A stretch of DNA of 48,085 bases, from the IMG/VR virus record IMGVR_UViG_3300017527_000493, positions 1 to 48,085 of that record. One strand, given 5' to 3'. The stretch is from a virus. Below are positions 32,823-41,652 of the stretch, one piece after another; the stretch's first letter is position 1; every line of letters starts with the position of its first letter. A program made the position numbers and the translations under genes. The notes beneath the pieces are model-generated. The model saw only the letters and a list, made by a program, of their open reading frames with translations, was not told the DNA's origin and made no database searches.

Positions 32823-33164
32823 CTAGAGACCTGAACTTGCTAAGGTGTGCCAGATAAATCCGTCACTATAAAGCAAGACTTGGTCAGCGGCTAAATTGAA
32901 AGTGATGTCTGATAAACCAGAGTCATCATCTTTGTCTTGTATGGTAATATCGTCAGTACTGTTTCTTGCTACCATATAAAGAGAAAAGATAAGTCCTTTC
33001 GCTTCAGTTACGCTTGGGAGAGTAATGGTAAATGCACCTGTACCTGATACAGTAGAAGCACGAACTACTTGGTCTTGGATAGTCATGGCTAAGGTATCTG
33101 CTGCATGATTTACCTTATCCTTTACATCCTTGAGTGAGTAGCCAGTATCTTTGTTTTCTAACAT
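32823..33164 (-). CDS. Small beta-rich capsid-associated protein (113 aa)
   Basis: A helical N-terminus is followed by strands (GAFTITLPSVTEAKGLIFSLYMVARNSTDDITIQDKDDD) and QVLLYSDGFIWHTLASSGL, a pattern common in phage decoration or fibre-tip domains. It lies between scaffold and beta-helix genes, so capsid decoration is the best guess. Confidence 0.5.
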   Translation of the reverse strand: MLENKDTGYSLKDVKDKVNHAADTLAMTIQDQVVRASTVSGTGAFTITLPSVTEAKGLIFSLYMVARNSTDDITIQDKDDDSGLSDITFNLAADQVLLYSDGFIWHTLASSGL

Positions 33165-33188
33165 TACTAGTCTCCTAGATTTTAGTGT

Positions 33189-34115
33189 TTATGAAATAAG
33201 GTCTAAGACCTCTTTTTCCTGTCCAGATAGGTTTTCGTTTTCTTCCTTGACAGTACCTTTAACCTTAGGTTTCTTTGCAAAAGCAGGCTTCTTACTTTTA
33301 CCTTCTACCTTTGTACTATCTTTAGGACGCATACCTAACTGAACCCTTACATCTGGACCAAGCTCCTCGAACATTTTCTCTGGAGACCAGTCTGGATGCT
33401 TTGAAGCCAGTGTTTTTAACCGACTACCAACAAATGGTCTAAACTTATTTAAGTCGGGATTGTCAGTATAAAATTGATTAACTAATGTTGTAATTCTTGT
33501 TTGCTGTTTCATCTGTCCAGAAATCTGTTTGCTTGTAGTAGCCATTACATCTTGCTTAGCTTTTGCATAAATAGTATTTGCAAACTTATTTAGGAACTCA
33601 GAAGAAACTCCTTCTAAACCAGAAGCTTCAACTTGTTCTTCTGTGATGAATACAATGTCTTTTGATTTCTTTTCTTTCTCCTTTATCCTCTCTTTACTCT
33701 CTTCCTCTTCTTTTGTAGGAATAACTTCTTCATCATCTTCTTCAGTATCAGCAGATAATTCATTGATTGTCTTTCTTAAAGTTGCTATTATCTGTTCAGG
33801 GTCTTCTTCATCTTCCTTTACATCCTCAGCATCTTTTCCTTCTGTGTCCTTTTCAGTTCCCTTCTCATCTGTATCTTCTGTATCTTTTGCATCCTTCTTT
33901 TCATCAGCTTTCTTTGTATCCTCTTCTTTTTTAGTATCCTTAACCTCTTCCTTCTTTGTATCCTCTTCTTCTGATTTTGTATCCACATCCTTATCATCAG
34001 TAACCTCCTCTTTTTTCTTCATTTCCTCTTGGTCACTAAATTCTTTTGCTCCTATTATATCCTCAAGCATGGTATCCACTCCTTCTTGAGCAATATCTTT
34101 TGTTTTTTTAGTCAT
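33189..34115 (-). CDS. Scaffold-like acidic protein (308 aa)
   Basis: Position (portal side of the capsid genes) and composition fit a capsid assembly scaffold. Residues about 25-150 are an extreme Glu/Asp/Lys run with repeats of DTKKEE type; a helical C-terminal half (SSEFLNKFANTIYAKAKQDV) and a basic tail follow, as in scaffolds that bind capsid through the C-terminus. Overlaps the upstream gene by 4 bp. Confidence 0.7.
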   Translation of the reverse strand: MTKKTKDIAQEGVDTMLEDIIGAKEFSDQEEMKKKEEVTDDKDVDTKSEEEDTKKEEVKDTKKEEDTKKADEKKDAKDTEDTDEKGTEKDTEGKDAEDVKEDEEDPEQIIATLRKTINELSADTEEDDEEVIPTKEEEESKERIKEKEKKSKDIVFITEEQVEASGLEGVSSEFLNKFANTIYAKAKQDVMATTSKQISGQMKQQTRITTLVNQFYTDNPDLNKFRPFVGSRLKTLASKHPDWSPEKMFEELGPDVRVQLGMRPKDSTKVEGKSKKPAFAKKPKVKGTVKEENENLSGQEKEVLDLIS

Positions 34116-34384
34116 GACTTCTCCTGTCTTCTCATGTCCCTAACTTCTTCAAGCAGAAGTCTTGGAACATCTAACATTAACTTATCTTCTCTTAGACGTC
34201 CTTGAAATTCCTTCATTTCTAAAGGGTCATCTACATTAATTAAATCGTCTATAAGAACATCAATCCTATCATACAACATTTGTTCTATAGACTTCCAAGC
34301 CCTGTTCTCAAGTAGATTATCAATATCATGTTCCTTTAAAGGTATGATAAACTCATCTACAAAGGGCAACTCTTTTTTGCTCAT
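34112..34384 (-). CDS. Small helical protein beside the portal gene (90 aa)
   Basis: Shares its first base with the portal stop and overlaps the scaffold start. Helical and acidic (IDNLLENRAWKSIEQMLYDRIDVLIDDLI). Unknown; a head-assembly accessory by position. Confidence 0.55.
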   Translation of the reverse strand: MSKKELPFVDEFIIPLKEHDIDNLLENRAWKSIEQMLYDRIDVLIDDLINVDDPLEMKEFQGRLREDKLMLDVPRLLLEEVRDMRRQEKS

Positions 34385-36315
34385 TACTTATTTCCTATTG
34401 GTACTAAATTACCTTTACTAACTTCGCTTTCTACTTTATCATCTGCCATCAATTGAGGTTGTGTATTATTACCTCTTCTAATAAAGTCCTCAACATTCTT
34501 AGCTCCCATCTGTCTTGCTATATGTTTGAATATCCTAACTGTATCAAATTGCTGTGCTATCTCTGGACTATTTCCAAATATCTGAAACAACTGAACCCAA
34601 GCATTTGTGTCCTGTGAGCCTGGCATAGCTCCATCATGAGCAACTACATCAAAGGGAACTATAATATCTTGAGGTCTTACGGGAAACATCATACCTTTTG
34701 GAAAACTATCAACTCCAAATTCTTGTGCAAGTCTGTCCTCAAGTTCACCAGTAATTCCTGTCCAAATTTCCTCTTCCATATATTCCTGTGTATGTACAGC
34801 CATCATTCTTGCTGTAGGTAACATGGACTGTAATGATACAAGCATCGCACTCTTACCAAGTCTGGACATTGAACCCATCTTTATACCCTTTACCTCTTCC
34901 GCTGAAACTCGTTCACCAGCTCTCATTGGAGTATTTTGTCCCATATCACTCGCTGCTGATATCCTACCCATAATTTCAAAGATGATATTAGAATCCTTCA
35001 TATGTCCCTGTGTAACATCCATAATCTTTAACTGTTCAGCAACATCCTTTACACCCCTACCCCAATACTGTCGTCTTGTTCTAACAATTTTACCTGCTCT
35101 TGGATTAGCAAGGTCATTCAAGTTAACTCTTGAAGGGTCTGCTATAATCATATCATTAATTGCTTTCCTAACATTAGCAATATGTGAAGAGAACAACCAA
35201 TCAACTGTATCCTGTAAACCATATAACACTTCCAACCTTGAAGTTGGTGTGATGGAATAGCCATCTGAATCTGGCACTGCAACAGTAACAGGAAACTTCT
35301 CATGAGATAATCCCATAGGTCTTGCTTCCTGTACAATGAGGTCACCACCAACAGCAAACTTCCACTTCTCTGGCATTTCTGAGTCTGATAATTTCCACTC
35401 TCTTGGTATAATATCTATATACATATGTATCACATCAATAGGAGTAGTGAATTCTCCAACAGTAATTGTATCTTGCCTATCTCTCATGTTATCTCTACCA
35501 CCAGCTTCAGAGAACAATGTTGAGGTACAGTTCATTAACTTTTTATAATACCGAGAATTGAAATAATATTCAGGCTGTGCATTCTCTTGCCTCATTAATG
35601 ACAATCTATTATCTCGTTCAAACCATCCTACAAACTCTCCAGCCTGTGGATTCTCTATAGGAACATTTGGGTCTGGTAAATATTTAAAAGGGTCTATGTT
35701 TATAAGTTCATTTCCCTCAAATACTGTGACTTCATTCAATCCTCTTTCACCTGTATCTACATCAAAGTTAGTAAAACTACCTTTCTCTTTTTTCCATGAA
35801 ACAGCTGAAGCACCAAAGCCAAAGGCAAAAGCGTCTCTCCATTGTGTATGTAGGGCAAGACCTGCAGACATATATTCTGTCTGTGCTTGTATAATATGTT
35901 GAAGTAATAAAGCTTTAATTGCATCCTCTGGACTTCTACCACTATATCTATAAATAGGATTGTCAAGAAAGGTTGCTACAAAATAAGTCAGTATTGTTTC
36001 AAGAGTAGCAAAAGTAATGGGAACAATAATAGGACTTGTCTTTTGTTTCTCTTCCCAATCAGTCTTATCATCTGGTCTTGTGTATGCAGACAAAGACCTT
36101 ACTATCTGATTCCAAGAACTGTGTCTTGAGTTCATATAATTATAGGACTCTTTAGCTCTATCTACTATATTATTAACAATAAGAGTATGTAATTTAGAGC
36201 CTGGTTTTAAGTCCAAACCATTAGGATACTCATATCCCATGTTCTCCATATTATATAAAGACTCTGGTGTAGCAGAATTCTGTTGACCACTACTACCTTT
36301 TAAATATACAGGCAT
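34384..36315 (-). CDS. Portal protein (643 aa)
   Basis: The dodecameric ring through which DNA enters and leaves. Length and order (TerL, portal, scaffold, capsid) fit, as do the helical N-terminal region (ASYNYMNSRHSSWNQIVRSL-type), a tryptophan-rich wing (WRDAFAFGFGASAVSWKKEKG) and a long C-terminal helical part with DVTQGHMKDSNIIFEIMGRISAASDMG and Gln/Asn-rich end. No peptidase or nuclease motif. Palindrome site 6 lies 17 bp upstream of the start. Confidence 0.8.
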   Translation of the reverse strand: MPVYLKGSSGQQNSATPESLYNMENMGYEYPNGLDLKPGSKLHTLIVNNIVDRAKESYNYMNSRHSSWNQIVRSLSAYTRPDDKTDWEEKQKTSPIIVPITFATLETILTYFVATFLDNPIYRYSGRSPEDAIKALLLQHIIQAQTEYMSAGLALHTQWRDAFAFGFGASAVSWKKEKGSFTNFDVDTGERGLNEVTVFEGNELINIDPFKYLPDPNVPIENPQAGEFVGWFERDNRLSLMRQENAQPEYYFNSRYYKKLMNCTSTLFSEAGGRDNMRDRQDTITVGEFTTPIDVIHMYIDIIPREWKLSDSEMPEKWKFAVGGDLIVQEARPMGLSHEKFPVTVAVPDSDGYSITPTSRLEVLYGLQDTVDWLFSSHIANVRKAINDMIIADPSRVNLNDLANPRAGKIVRTRRQYWGRGVKDVAEQLKIMDVTQGHMKDSNIIFEIMGRISAASDMGQNTPMRAGERVSAEEVKGIKMGSMSRLGKSAMLVSLQSMLPTARMMAVHTQEYMEEEIWTGITGELEDRLAQEFGVDSFPKGMMFPVRPQDIIVPFDVVAHDGAMPGSQDTNAWVQLFQIFGNSPEIAQQFDTVRIFKHIARQMGAKNVEDFIRRGNNTQPQLMADDKVESEVSKGNLVPIGNK

Positions 36316-36332
36316 ATATCCCTCATAGTATT

Positions 36333-36349
36333 TGTTGAAAATTTCAACA
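36333..36349 (-). promoter_or_regulatory. Dispersed 17-bp palindrome, site 6
   Basis: TGTTGAAAATTTCAACA, identical to site 5, in the 39-bp gap between TerL and portal genes. Confidence 0.75.
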
Positions 36350-36354
36350 TAGTT

Positions 36355-37950
36355 TTAAAAATTGTGATGTCCTAATGATGGAGCAGGATTGAAATTAGTA
36401 AGGTCTAATTCCCTTTCCTGTCTCTCCAACTTTTCAAGGTATTCATATTCTTTCTCTACATCATACCCATCTTCTGCTGTCATGGCTGGATTAAAGTACA
36501 TCATATGCTCTTCCATAACCTGTGTTATGTAGGCTGCTGCATCCATAATATCCCATAACTTAGAACTTGGATAATCAAGTAATTGCATCTCAAGACCACC
36601 AGTATTGTGCTCATTATGATATACAAGACCATCTTTATAGTAGGGTATTAATGAGGCAACCCTACCTGCCTTACCACCATCTCTTCCAGAAAACTCACCT
36701 ACACCCGACCGAGCAGTAAGCCATAGGAACTCAAAGTTGTATCCTTCTTTGCTGGCAGCATTCTCAAAAGGAAACATAATAAATTCTTCCAAGCCTGTCT
36801 TCTCAATAGCGAGCAGACTTGTATTATACCTATGACATAAATCAAAGGCATATTGATACATTTCTTGTGGGTGATGATACTCTCCTCTTGCATATCTAAC
36901 AAACATCTTATTAGTCTCAGTATCAATTCCCCATATAACATAAGCAGTCTGTGCATTTTTAGGATTCTTTGTTTTAGCAGGGTCTACAATAACAACACTT
37001 CTCATATATTCCCTTCTTTCAAGAAAGTCACCATCCTGTTCTGTATAGTATTTAAAATCTTTTGGGTCAAAGGATTTGTTCTCTGGAGAAAGTGGTATAC
37101 ACATTCTTTCTCTTGCAAAGACATCCAATGTTCCATTCTTCCTTGCTATCCTAACTTCCTTATTAATTTCCTCCTGTGTCATATAGTCAGGTGCAAGTGT
37201 TACATATTCTTTTGTACATGCTGGAAGTACGAGAACCTCATAATCCTCTTCATCCATTAGGTTGACCATTAAAGAGTCATGATGTTTTACTGTATCAGCA
37301 TATATAATTTCCCAATCAGCATCAAACTGTGGCACTGCTTTTACAACATCTCCATGCCACCACTCTCTTTGTCTTTTCCTTAATAGTTCATTATCTATTA
37401 GTTTCATATCTTCAAGGTCATCAGATATAATAAGGTCAGGTCTATACCACATAAATATCATACCTCTTATTTGCTGTTCAGCACCACGAGGATTAATAAA
37501 TATATCTCCAAAAGCAGTCCAAGCTTTCTTTGAAAACATCTCCCCAAATTCCGCCATCTCTGGCTGGTCAGCAACTTTAATAGAACCAAATAAACCTCTT
37601 ATATCCCTATTGCCTAACAGTTCCCTTTTAATGTTCTCTGTTTGTGCAATAGCATGTCCTTCTTGCTTTCCTATATATGCAATACAATGTCTCATTCTGT
37701 ATAGTATCTGTCGCATTGTATATGCCCTAAGGTCTGTTGTCTTTCCAAGACCACGAGGAGCAGCAATTATCTTCTTTCGTGCTTCACAATTATCAAGAAA
37801 GTCCCACAGTTGTAGATGTAAAGAGTTCCAGGGACTGTAGAAAGTATCCTTCATGAAAGTCTCTGCAAACTTCTTAGTTGACAAAGAACATTCTTCAAGA
37901 ATATCCTGTAGCTCTAAATCATCTGTAAATAGGGTAGGGTCAAAAGCCAT
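36355..37950 (-). CDS. terL: Terminase large subunit (531 aa)
   Basis: The DNA packaging motor. The ATPase half has Walker A APRGLGKTT (K70) and Walker B LIISDDLED (D177, D178, E180). The RNase-H-like nuclease half shows VIVDPAKT (D323), a central acid strand LLAIEKTGLEE and the C-terminal WDIMDAAAYI. Length and motif spacing fit T7-like or related terminases. The small subunit is not adjacent but at the far end of the arm, about 8 kb upstream, with fibre and lysis genes in between. Shares one base with the next gene's stop. Confidence 0.9.
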   Translation of the reverse strand: MAFDPTLFTDDLELQDILEECSLSTKKFAETFMKDTFYSPWNSLHLQLWDFLDNCEARKKIIAAPRGLGKTTDLRAYTMRQILYRMRHCIAYIGKQEGHAIAQTENIKRELLGNRDIRGLFGSIKVADQPEMAEFGEMFSKKAWTAFGDIFINPRGAEQQIRGMIFMWYRPDLIISDDLEDMKLIDNELLRKRQREWWHGDVVKAVPQFDADWEIIYADTVKHHDSLMVNLMDEEDYEVLVLPACTKEYVTLAPDYMTQEEINKEVRIARKNGTLDVFARERMCIPLSPENKSFDPKDFKYYTEQDGDFLERREYMRSVVIVDPAKTKNPKNAQTAYVIWGIDTETNKMFVRYARGEYHHPQEMYQYAFDLCHRYNTSLLAIEKTGLEEFIMFPFENAASKEGYNFEFLWLTARSGVGEFSGRDGGKAGRVASLIPYYKDGLVYHNEHNTGGLEMQLLDYPSSKLWDIMDAAAYITQVMEEHMMYFNPAMTAEDGYDVEKEYEYLEKLERQERELDLTNFNPAPSLGHHNF

Positions 37951-38342
37951 TATTCTATATCCATCTTTCCTTTTATTAATGCAATATCTTCTTTTATAGA
38001 AACTACTGCCTCAGTTACATCTTTGTTATTCTGAACAAGTATAGCTTGATTTGTCATAAGCTGTATCTGTAAGTTAGATTGTCTTCTGTCCTCTGCTTCA
38101 AGACAATCTATTTCTTCTTCATGTTCCTGTACTTGTACTGAGATTTCATGAGGAGTTAAAGGCTCAGCTTCAACTTTCTCTAAATGTTCATCGAAGTCTG
38201 TCCTTACTTCACCTATATCATGAGTGTTATTTTTCACTTGTGACACAAGAGCAAACCATGTTACTACAGCTGCTACAATAATAGCCAATACTTTAAATAT
38301 TAGTGTACCATAGCTTTTTATAAAATTATCTCCATTTGGCAT
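37950..38342 (-). CDS. Membrane-anchored coiled-coil protein, i-spanin-like (130 aa)
   Basis: One N-terminal membrane helix (TLIFKVLAIIVAAVVTWFALV, about 13-33) followed by a charged helical domain with heptads (EVRTDFDEHLEKVE; IDCLEAEDRRQSNLQIQL). This is the layout of Rz-type inner-membrane spanins. It lies next to the endolysin and holin-like genes. No partner o-spanin lipoprotein gene was found nested in it, so the call is tentative. Confidence 0.5.
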   Translation of the reverse strand: MPNGDNFIKSYGTLIFKVLAIIVAAVVTWFALVSQVKNNTHDIGEVRTDFDEHLEKVEAEPLTPHEISVQVQEHEEEIDCLEAEDRRQSNLQIQLMTNQAILVQNNKDVTEAVVSIKEDIALIKGKMDIE

Positions 38343-38355
38343 AAGTATTCCTCGC

Positions 38356-38706
38356 TTATGTTTCTATAATATGTTTACCTTCCAGATAGGAATAGTGATT
38401 TCCGTCTGGTATTCTAAATCTACCTCCCCAAGTTCCACCTATAAATTCCCAGAACTCTCCAAGAGGTCTATGTGCTTCTGTCTCTTTTTGATACTCTCCA
38501 TCAATGAAGAGATTAAAATCTATTGCAAGTCTACTAAAGTGAAAGGAAGGAGGGTTTGTAGAGTGTACGCCAAACTCTGGTTTTGAATAAGCATCACCAT
38601 GAGTAACCTCATAAACATGACCTGTCTGAGCACTCAGTATTGGTAGATAATTTAATAGTAATCCTACCATTCTAGAGAACTGTCTTTGATGTACACTCAA
38701 ACCCAT
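38356..38706 (-). CDS. M15-type peptidase endolysin (116 aa)
   Basis: A cell-wall peptidase of the M15 group (L-Ala-D-Glu or D-Ala-D-Ala type). Zinc ligands are visible: SFHFSRLAIDF (H56, D63) and WGGRF-x3-DGNH (H104, with D101 as likely catalytic acid). The short length is normal for single-domain phage enzymes. There is no signal peptide, so release needs the adjacent holin-like proteins. Confidence 0.85.
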   Translation of the reverse strand: MGLSVHQRQFSRMVGLLLNYLPILSAQTGHVYEVTHGDAYSKPEFGVHSTNPPSFHFSRLAIDFNLFIDGEYQKETEAHRPLGEFWEFIGGTWGGRFRIPDGNHYSYLEGKHIIET

Positions 38707-38709
38707 AGC

Positions 38710-38958
38710 TTAATTTCCGCTATTCAGTTGTTTAAAGAACTGATGAATAACAACAGCAAGCAAACCATATAGAAATTGTTCAAAACTTCCTAAGTTTGGA
38801 TTTGCTATAAGTTGTGTTATCCAAGCTATAATAGCACTTGAAGAACCTACTATTACTAATAGCCAGATACCTTTAATAGATTCTTTAATCCACTTTACCA
38901 GTTCACCAATAGCCAACACTATTAATGGTGTACAGGCGACAATTAATTGCTCAACCAT
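38710..38958 (-). CDS. Holin-like membrane protein (82 aa)
   Basis: Three hydrophobic segments (about residues 5-18, 31-50 and 62-77) joined by short charged loops, a typical class I holin layout, next to the endolysin gene. Assigned by topology and neighbours, not by family motif. Confidence 0.6.
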   Translation of the reverse strand: MVEQLIVACTPLIVLAIGELVKWIKESIKGIWLLVIVGSSSAIIAWITQLIANPNLGSFEQFLYGLLAVVIHQFFKQLNSGN

Positions 38959-38980
38959 GCTTAACTCCTTTCCCTTTTAT

Positions 38981-39301
38981 CTATAGCTTCTTCATATATT
39001 TATAATGAGCATACATATCTTTTAATTTAACAGCACCTGTTATTGAGGCAAACAATAACATTGTACCTAAAAAATATGGAAAGGCATCACTATTCACATA
39101 TGCTTCAATAAAATAGAATCCTGCTAAAAAGTTAATAGTCGTCAATATCAACAGACTTCCAAATGCCCAAGAGTATTTGGTTATCATAGCAAACCTATTC
39201 TTATTGTTTTCTGTTTTTGCCTGTATTCTAATATTGCCATCAGCAATTTTATCAAGTGCCTTATCAACAATATCAAATCCTTGTAGTAACTTCCAATTCA
39301 T
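38981..39301 (-). CDS. Two-span membrane protein (106 aa)
   Basis: A soluble N-terminal 40 residues is followed by two hydrophobic helices (WAFGSLLILTTINFLAGFYFI and YFLGTMLLFASITGAV) and a basic tail. It could be a second holin or antiholin by position. It overlaps the next gene by 4 bp. Confidence 0.5.
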   Translation of the reverse strand: MNWKLLQGFDIVDKALDKIADGNIRIQAKTENNKNRFAMITKYSWAFGSLLILTTINFLAGFYFIEAYVNSDAFPYFLGTMLLFASITGAVKLKDMYAHYKYMKKL

Positions 39302-40431
39302 TTTTGTGCTTCTGTTATAATCTTTTCTATCTTTATACCTACTGAAACAAGGTCTCTCTTTATATCATTAGCAAGTGCAACTATATCATTATTAACAGGA
39401 GGTGGTGGTGGAGCTACACATTCTTCATACTTAATAATATTACTTAATTTAGAAGGACTGTCTGACTTATAGCACCAAAATATATTACCCTCTACTTTTA
39501 AAGGGTTTTTAATTGTCTTTGTAACACCGACTCCAAGCCATCCCCAATTAGACATTTGACCACCATGACCAACTTGCCAATTATAGACCTTCCCAATCTC
39601 TGGGTTAACAACTTCTAACACATCATCTTCTATAATAATTTTAGGAATTATCATATTCCCTCCATTTGGTTGTAAGGTAAATTTCCACATACCTTCATCA
39701 TTTGATTTCCAATAGTGTCCATCAAAATAGTATTCACCTACTCTACCGTCTTGGTCTTTTGGTTCATACTCTTCTTTCCATATTCCCCCAACTAATTTAT
39801 AAACTACTGCATGCCATATATCACTTTTATCATCATGCGTTGCAGTACCTCTACGGTGTCCGCTTAATCTATTTCCTTTCAAATCATCACAGACCAATCT
39901 ATCACAAAATATTGGATTATTGCTTCTTGCAGTAACAGTATCAGTTTCCAAATCATATGTAAGCTGTCCTACTTTGTAATCATTTTTATCAGCTCTATAT
40001 CTGCCCTCATACAATACCTCCATATATCTACCGCCCTCGTGTTTAAATACAAGACTTGAGATAGAGTAGCTTTGCCATCCTGCACCTTCAGGTTTAATTT
40101 TACATACTAACTTATAATTATCTGTTCCTGCTGGAGCTTTGAATATTCCACTATCATTTTGTTCACCATTACCATTACAGCTCCATTTCTTTATTTCTGC
40201 ACCGAAATAATCATAACCATTAATAATCTTTAACCAATAAACATCTTCCAATCCAGCCTGATTATCTTTACACCACTTGTGCATAAAGGGTTTACGAGTA
40301 TTATTCTTGACATTGACCTTATATAAGAATGTAGTTTCATGTATGTTAGGGTCAGTATGAGAAGTAACAATAAATTCATCGCCAATGAAATTGCTACACT
40401 CCCAATCGAGAGGATGATGATATATCTTCAT
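39298..40431 (-). CDS. Beta-rich protein of unknown function, possibly surface-binding (377 aa)
   Basis: Rich in Trp, Gly, Asp and Tyr with repeated beta hairpins (NGYDYFGAEIKKWSCNGNGE; GEYYFDGHYWKSNDEGMWKF), a proline string (PPPPPV) and then a helical C-terminal tail. There is no signal peptide, unlike the three neighbouring fibre proteins. It may bind glycans or be a fibre tip, or it may have a lysis role; undecided. Confidence 0.45.
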   Translation of the reverse strand: MKIYHHPLDWECSNFIGDEFIVTSHTDPNIHETTFLYKVNVKNNTRKPFMHKWCKDNQAGLEDVYWLKIINGYDYFGAEIKKWSCNGNGEQNDSGIFKAPAGTDNYKLVCKIKPEGAGWQSYSISSLVFKHEGGRYMEVLYEGRYRADKNDYKVGQLTYDLETDTVTARSNNPIFCDRLVCDDLKGNRLSGHRRGTATHDDKSDIWHAVVYKLVGGIWKEEYEPKDQDGRVGEYYFDGHYWKSNDEGMWKFTLQPNGGNMIIPKIIIEDDVLEVVNPEIGKVYNWQVGHGGQMSNWGWLGVGVTKTIKNPLKVEGNIFWCYKSDSPSKLSNIIKYEECVAPPPPPVNNDIVALANDIKRDLVSVGIKIEKIITEAQK

Positions 40432-40439
40432 ATTATTCT

Positions 40440-41249
40440 CTAAGGTACTGTAGTATAGTTAATTATTATTCCCCCACTAATAGATATAGCAGATAACTGT
40501 CCACTTGTACCATCATTGTAGACAGGAATCCAGCCACCAGAGGAAGCTCCATTAAAGCCATTTACATCAAAATTAGAATTTGTTCTAATCTCTCCTGTTG
40601 TTATAAGAGTAAGGTCATTAGGAATATAAGCATCTGCTATTGGAGTTCCTTGCCATGTACCAGTTCCTATAGTTCCAACAGTAGTAATATTTGCTTGTGT
40701 AAAGTGCTCATCTCCTTCATAGTTAGATAGCTGGTCATGGTCTATAGCAGAATCGTCTGTACTAATTTCATCATCTGTAAATGCTATACCTGTACCTGCT
40801 GTAGTATTTGTATAATCAGAAAAGTCAATAGCAGTTGCCTTCCATTGTCCAGCATCTACATCCCCATCACTATCAATATTAAATACAATATTAGAACCAG
40901 AATCCTCAATTAAGAAATTTGTACTACCTGCTGCATCACCAAGCACTATATAGAAATGCTCACCAACACCATCACCTACATCAAAAACAAGATTGTCTCC
41001 TGTAGTGATAGACCATTGTCCAGACACTTCTGTTTGAAAAATTGTACTAAAAAAGGTTCTCCAGTAGGCTGCTCCACCAGAAAGAACTCGAAGAGTATCA
41101 GCACCAAAGTTGTATGTTACAACAATACTTTCAGTATTTAGTGTGCCTGGAATATAAAAGTCTCTATTATCCCAACCGTACTTATCAGTACCAAACTGTC
41201 CAAACAGCACTGTTGTTGTTAGTATAAATATAATATGTTTAATGAACAT
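40440..41249 (-). CDS. Fibre-like protein with an N-terminal signal peptide (269 aa)
   Basis: The first 18 residues (MFIKHIIFILTTTVLFGQ) look like a Sec signal peptide. The rest is beta-rich and repetitive: stretches such as NFLIEDSGSNIVFNIDSDGDVDAG and GTGTWQGTPIADAYIP are common in phage and bacterial tail-fibre-type proteins. Export of a virion protein before assembly is unusual. It overlaps the next gene by 11 bp. Confidence 0.6.
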   Translation of the reverse strand: MFIKHIIFILTTTVLFGQFGTDKYGWDNRDFYIPGTLNTESIVVTYNFGADTLRVLSGGAAYWRTFFSTIFQTEVSGQWSITTGDNLVFDVGDGVGEHFYIVLGDAAGSTNFLIEDSGSNIVFNIDSDGDVDAGQWKATAIDFSDYTNTTAGTGIAFTDDEISTDDSAIDHDQLSNYEGDEHFTQANITTVGTIGTGTWQGTPIADAYIPNDLTLITTGEIRTNSNFDVNGFNGASSGGWIPVYNDGTSGQLSAISISGGIIINYTTVP

Positions 41250-41646
41250 AATCTTCTTCCTCCATTAAAGTTGCTTTTCTTTCACACTTCCAATAAACTA
41301 CATCCCCTGTATCTCCTGTAACTTCTACAGAAACAACAGGAGAAGCCAACGCAAATTCACACTCCCAATCTGTATTATCTGATTGTCTATGTGTATAAAT
41401 TACTCTTTGAATAAGGGTAACTGTTCCTCCATCATTTACAAACATACCATAGAAATGATATACAGCTCCCTCTGAATAATCATCCTTTATACCTACTACT
41501 TTACATTCTATATAATAAACAGTATCTGTATCTGGAGTAAACTCATCAATAGTTTCTGTTACTGCATTTGTAGAATATACTACAGTACGAGCGTAATCAA
41601 CATCTCCATCAGTATACCTCTTTAATACTTTACCATCAATATCCAT
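41239..41646 (-). CDS. Small fibre-associated beta protein (135 aa)
   Basis: Beta-rich domain with VYYIECKVVGIKDDYSEGAVYHFYGMFVNDGG and a C-terminal VSVEVTGDTGDVVYWKCERKA, a pattern I associate with tail-fibre modules found in several phages. There is no signal peptide, in contrast with its neighbours. Translation appears coupled to the fibre gene just upstream. Confidence 0.5.
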   Translation of the reverse strand: MDIDGKVLKRYTDGDVDYARTVVYSTNAVTETIDEFTPDTDTVYYIECKVVGIKDDYSEGAVYHFYGMFVNDGGTVTLIQRVIYTHRQSDNTDWECEFALASPVVSVEVTGDTGDVVYWKCERKATLMEEEDYVH

Positions 41647-41652
41647 TATTGT

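Noticed and set aside
33643-34089. Ser-rich protein on the plus strand
   Set aside because: A shadow of the acidic scaffold gene (Glu/Asp codons read backwards give Ser/Phe).
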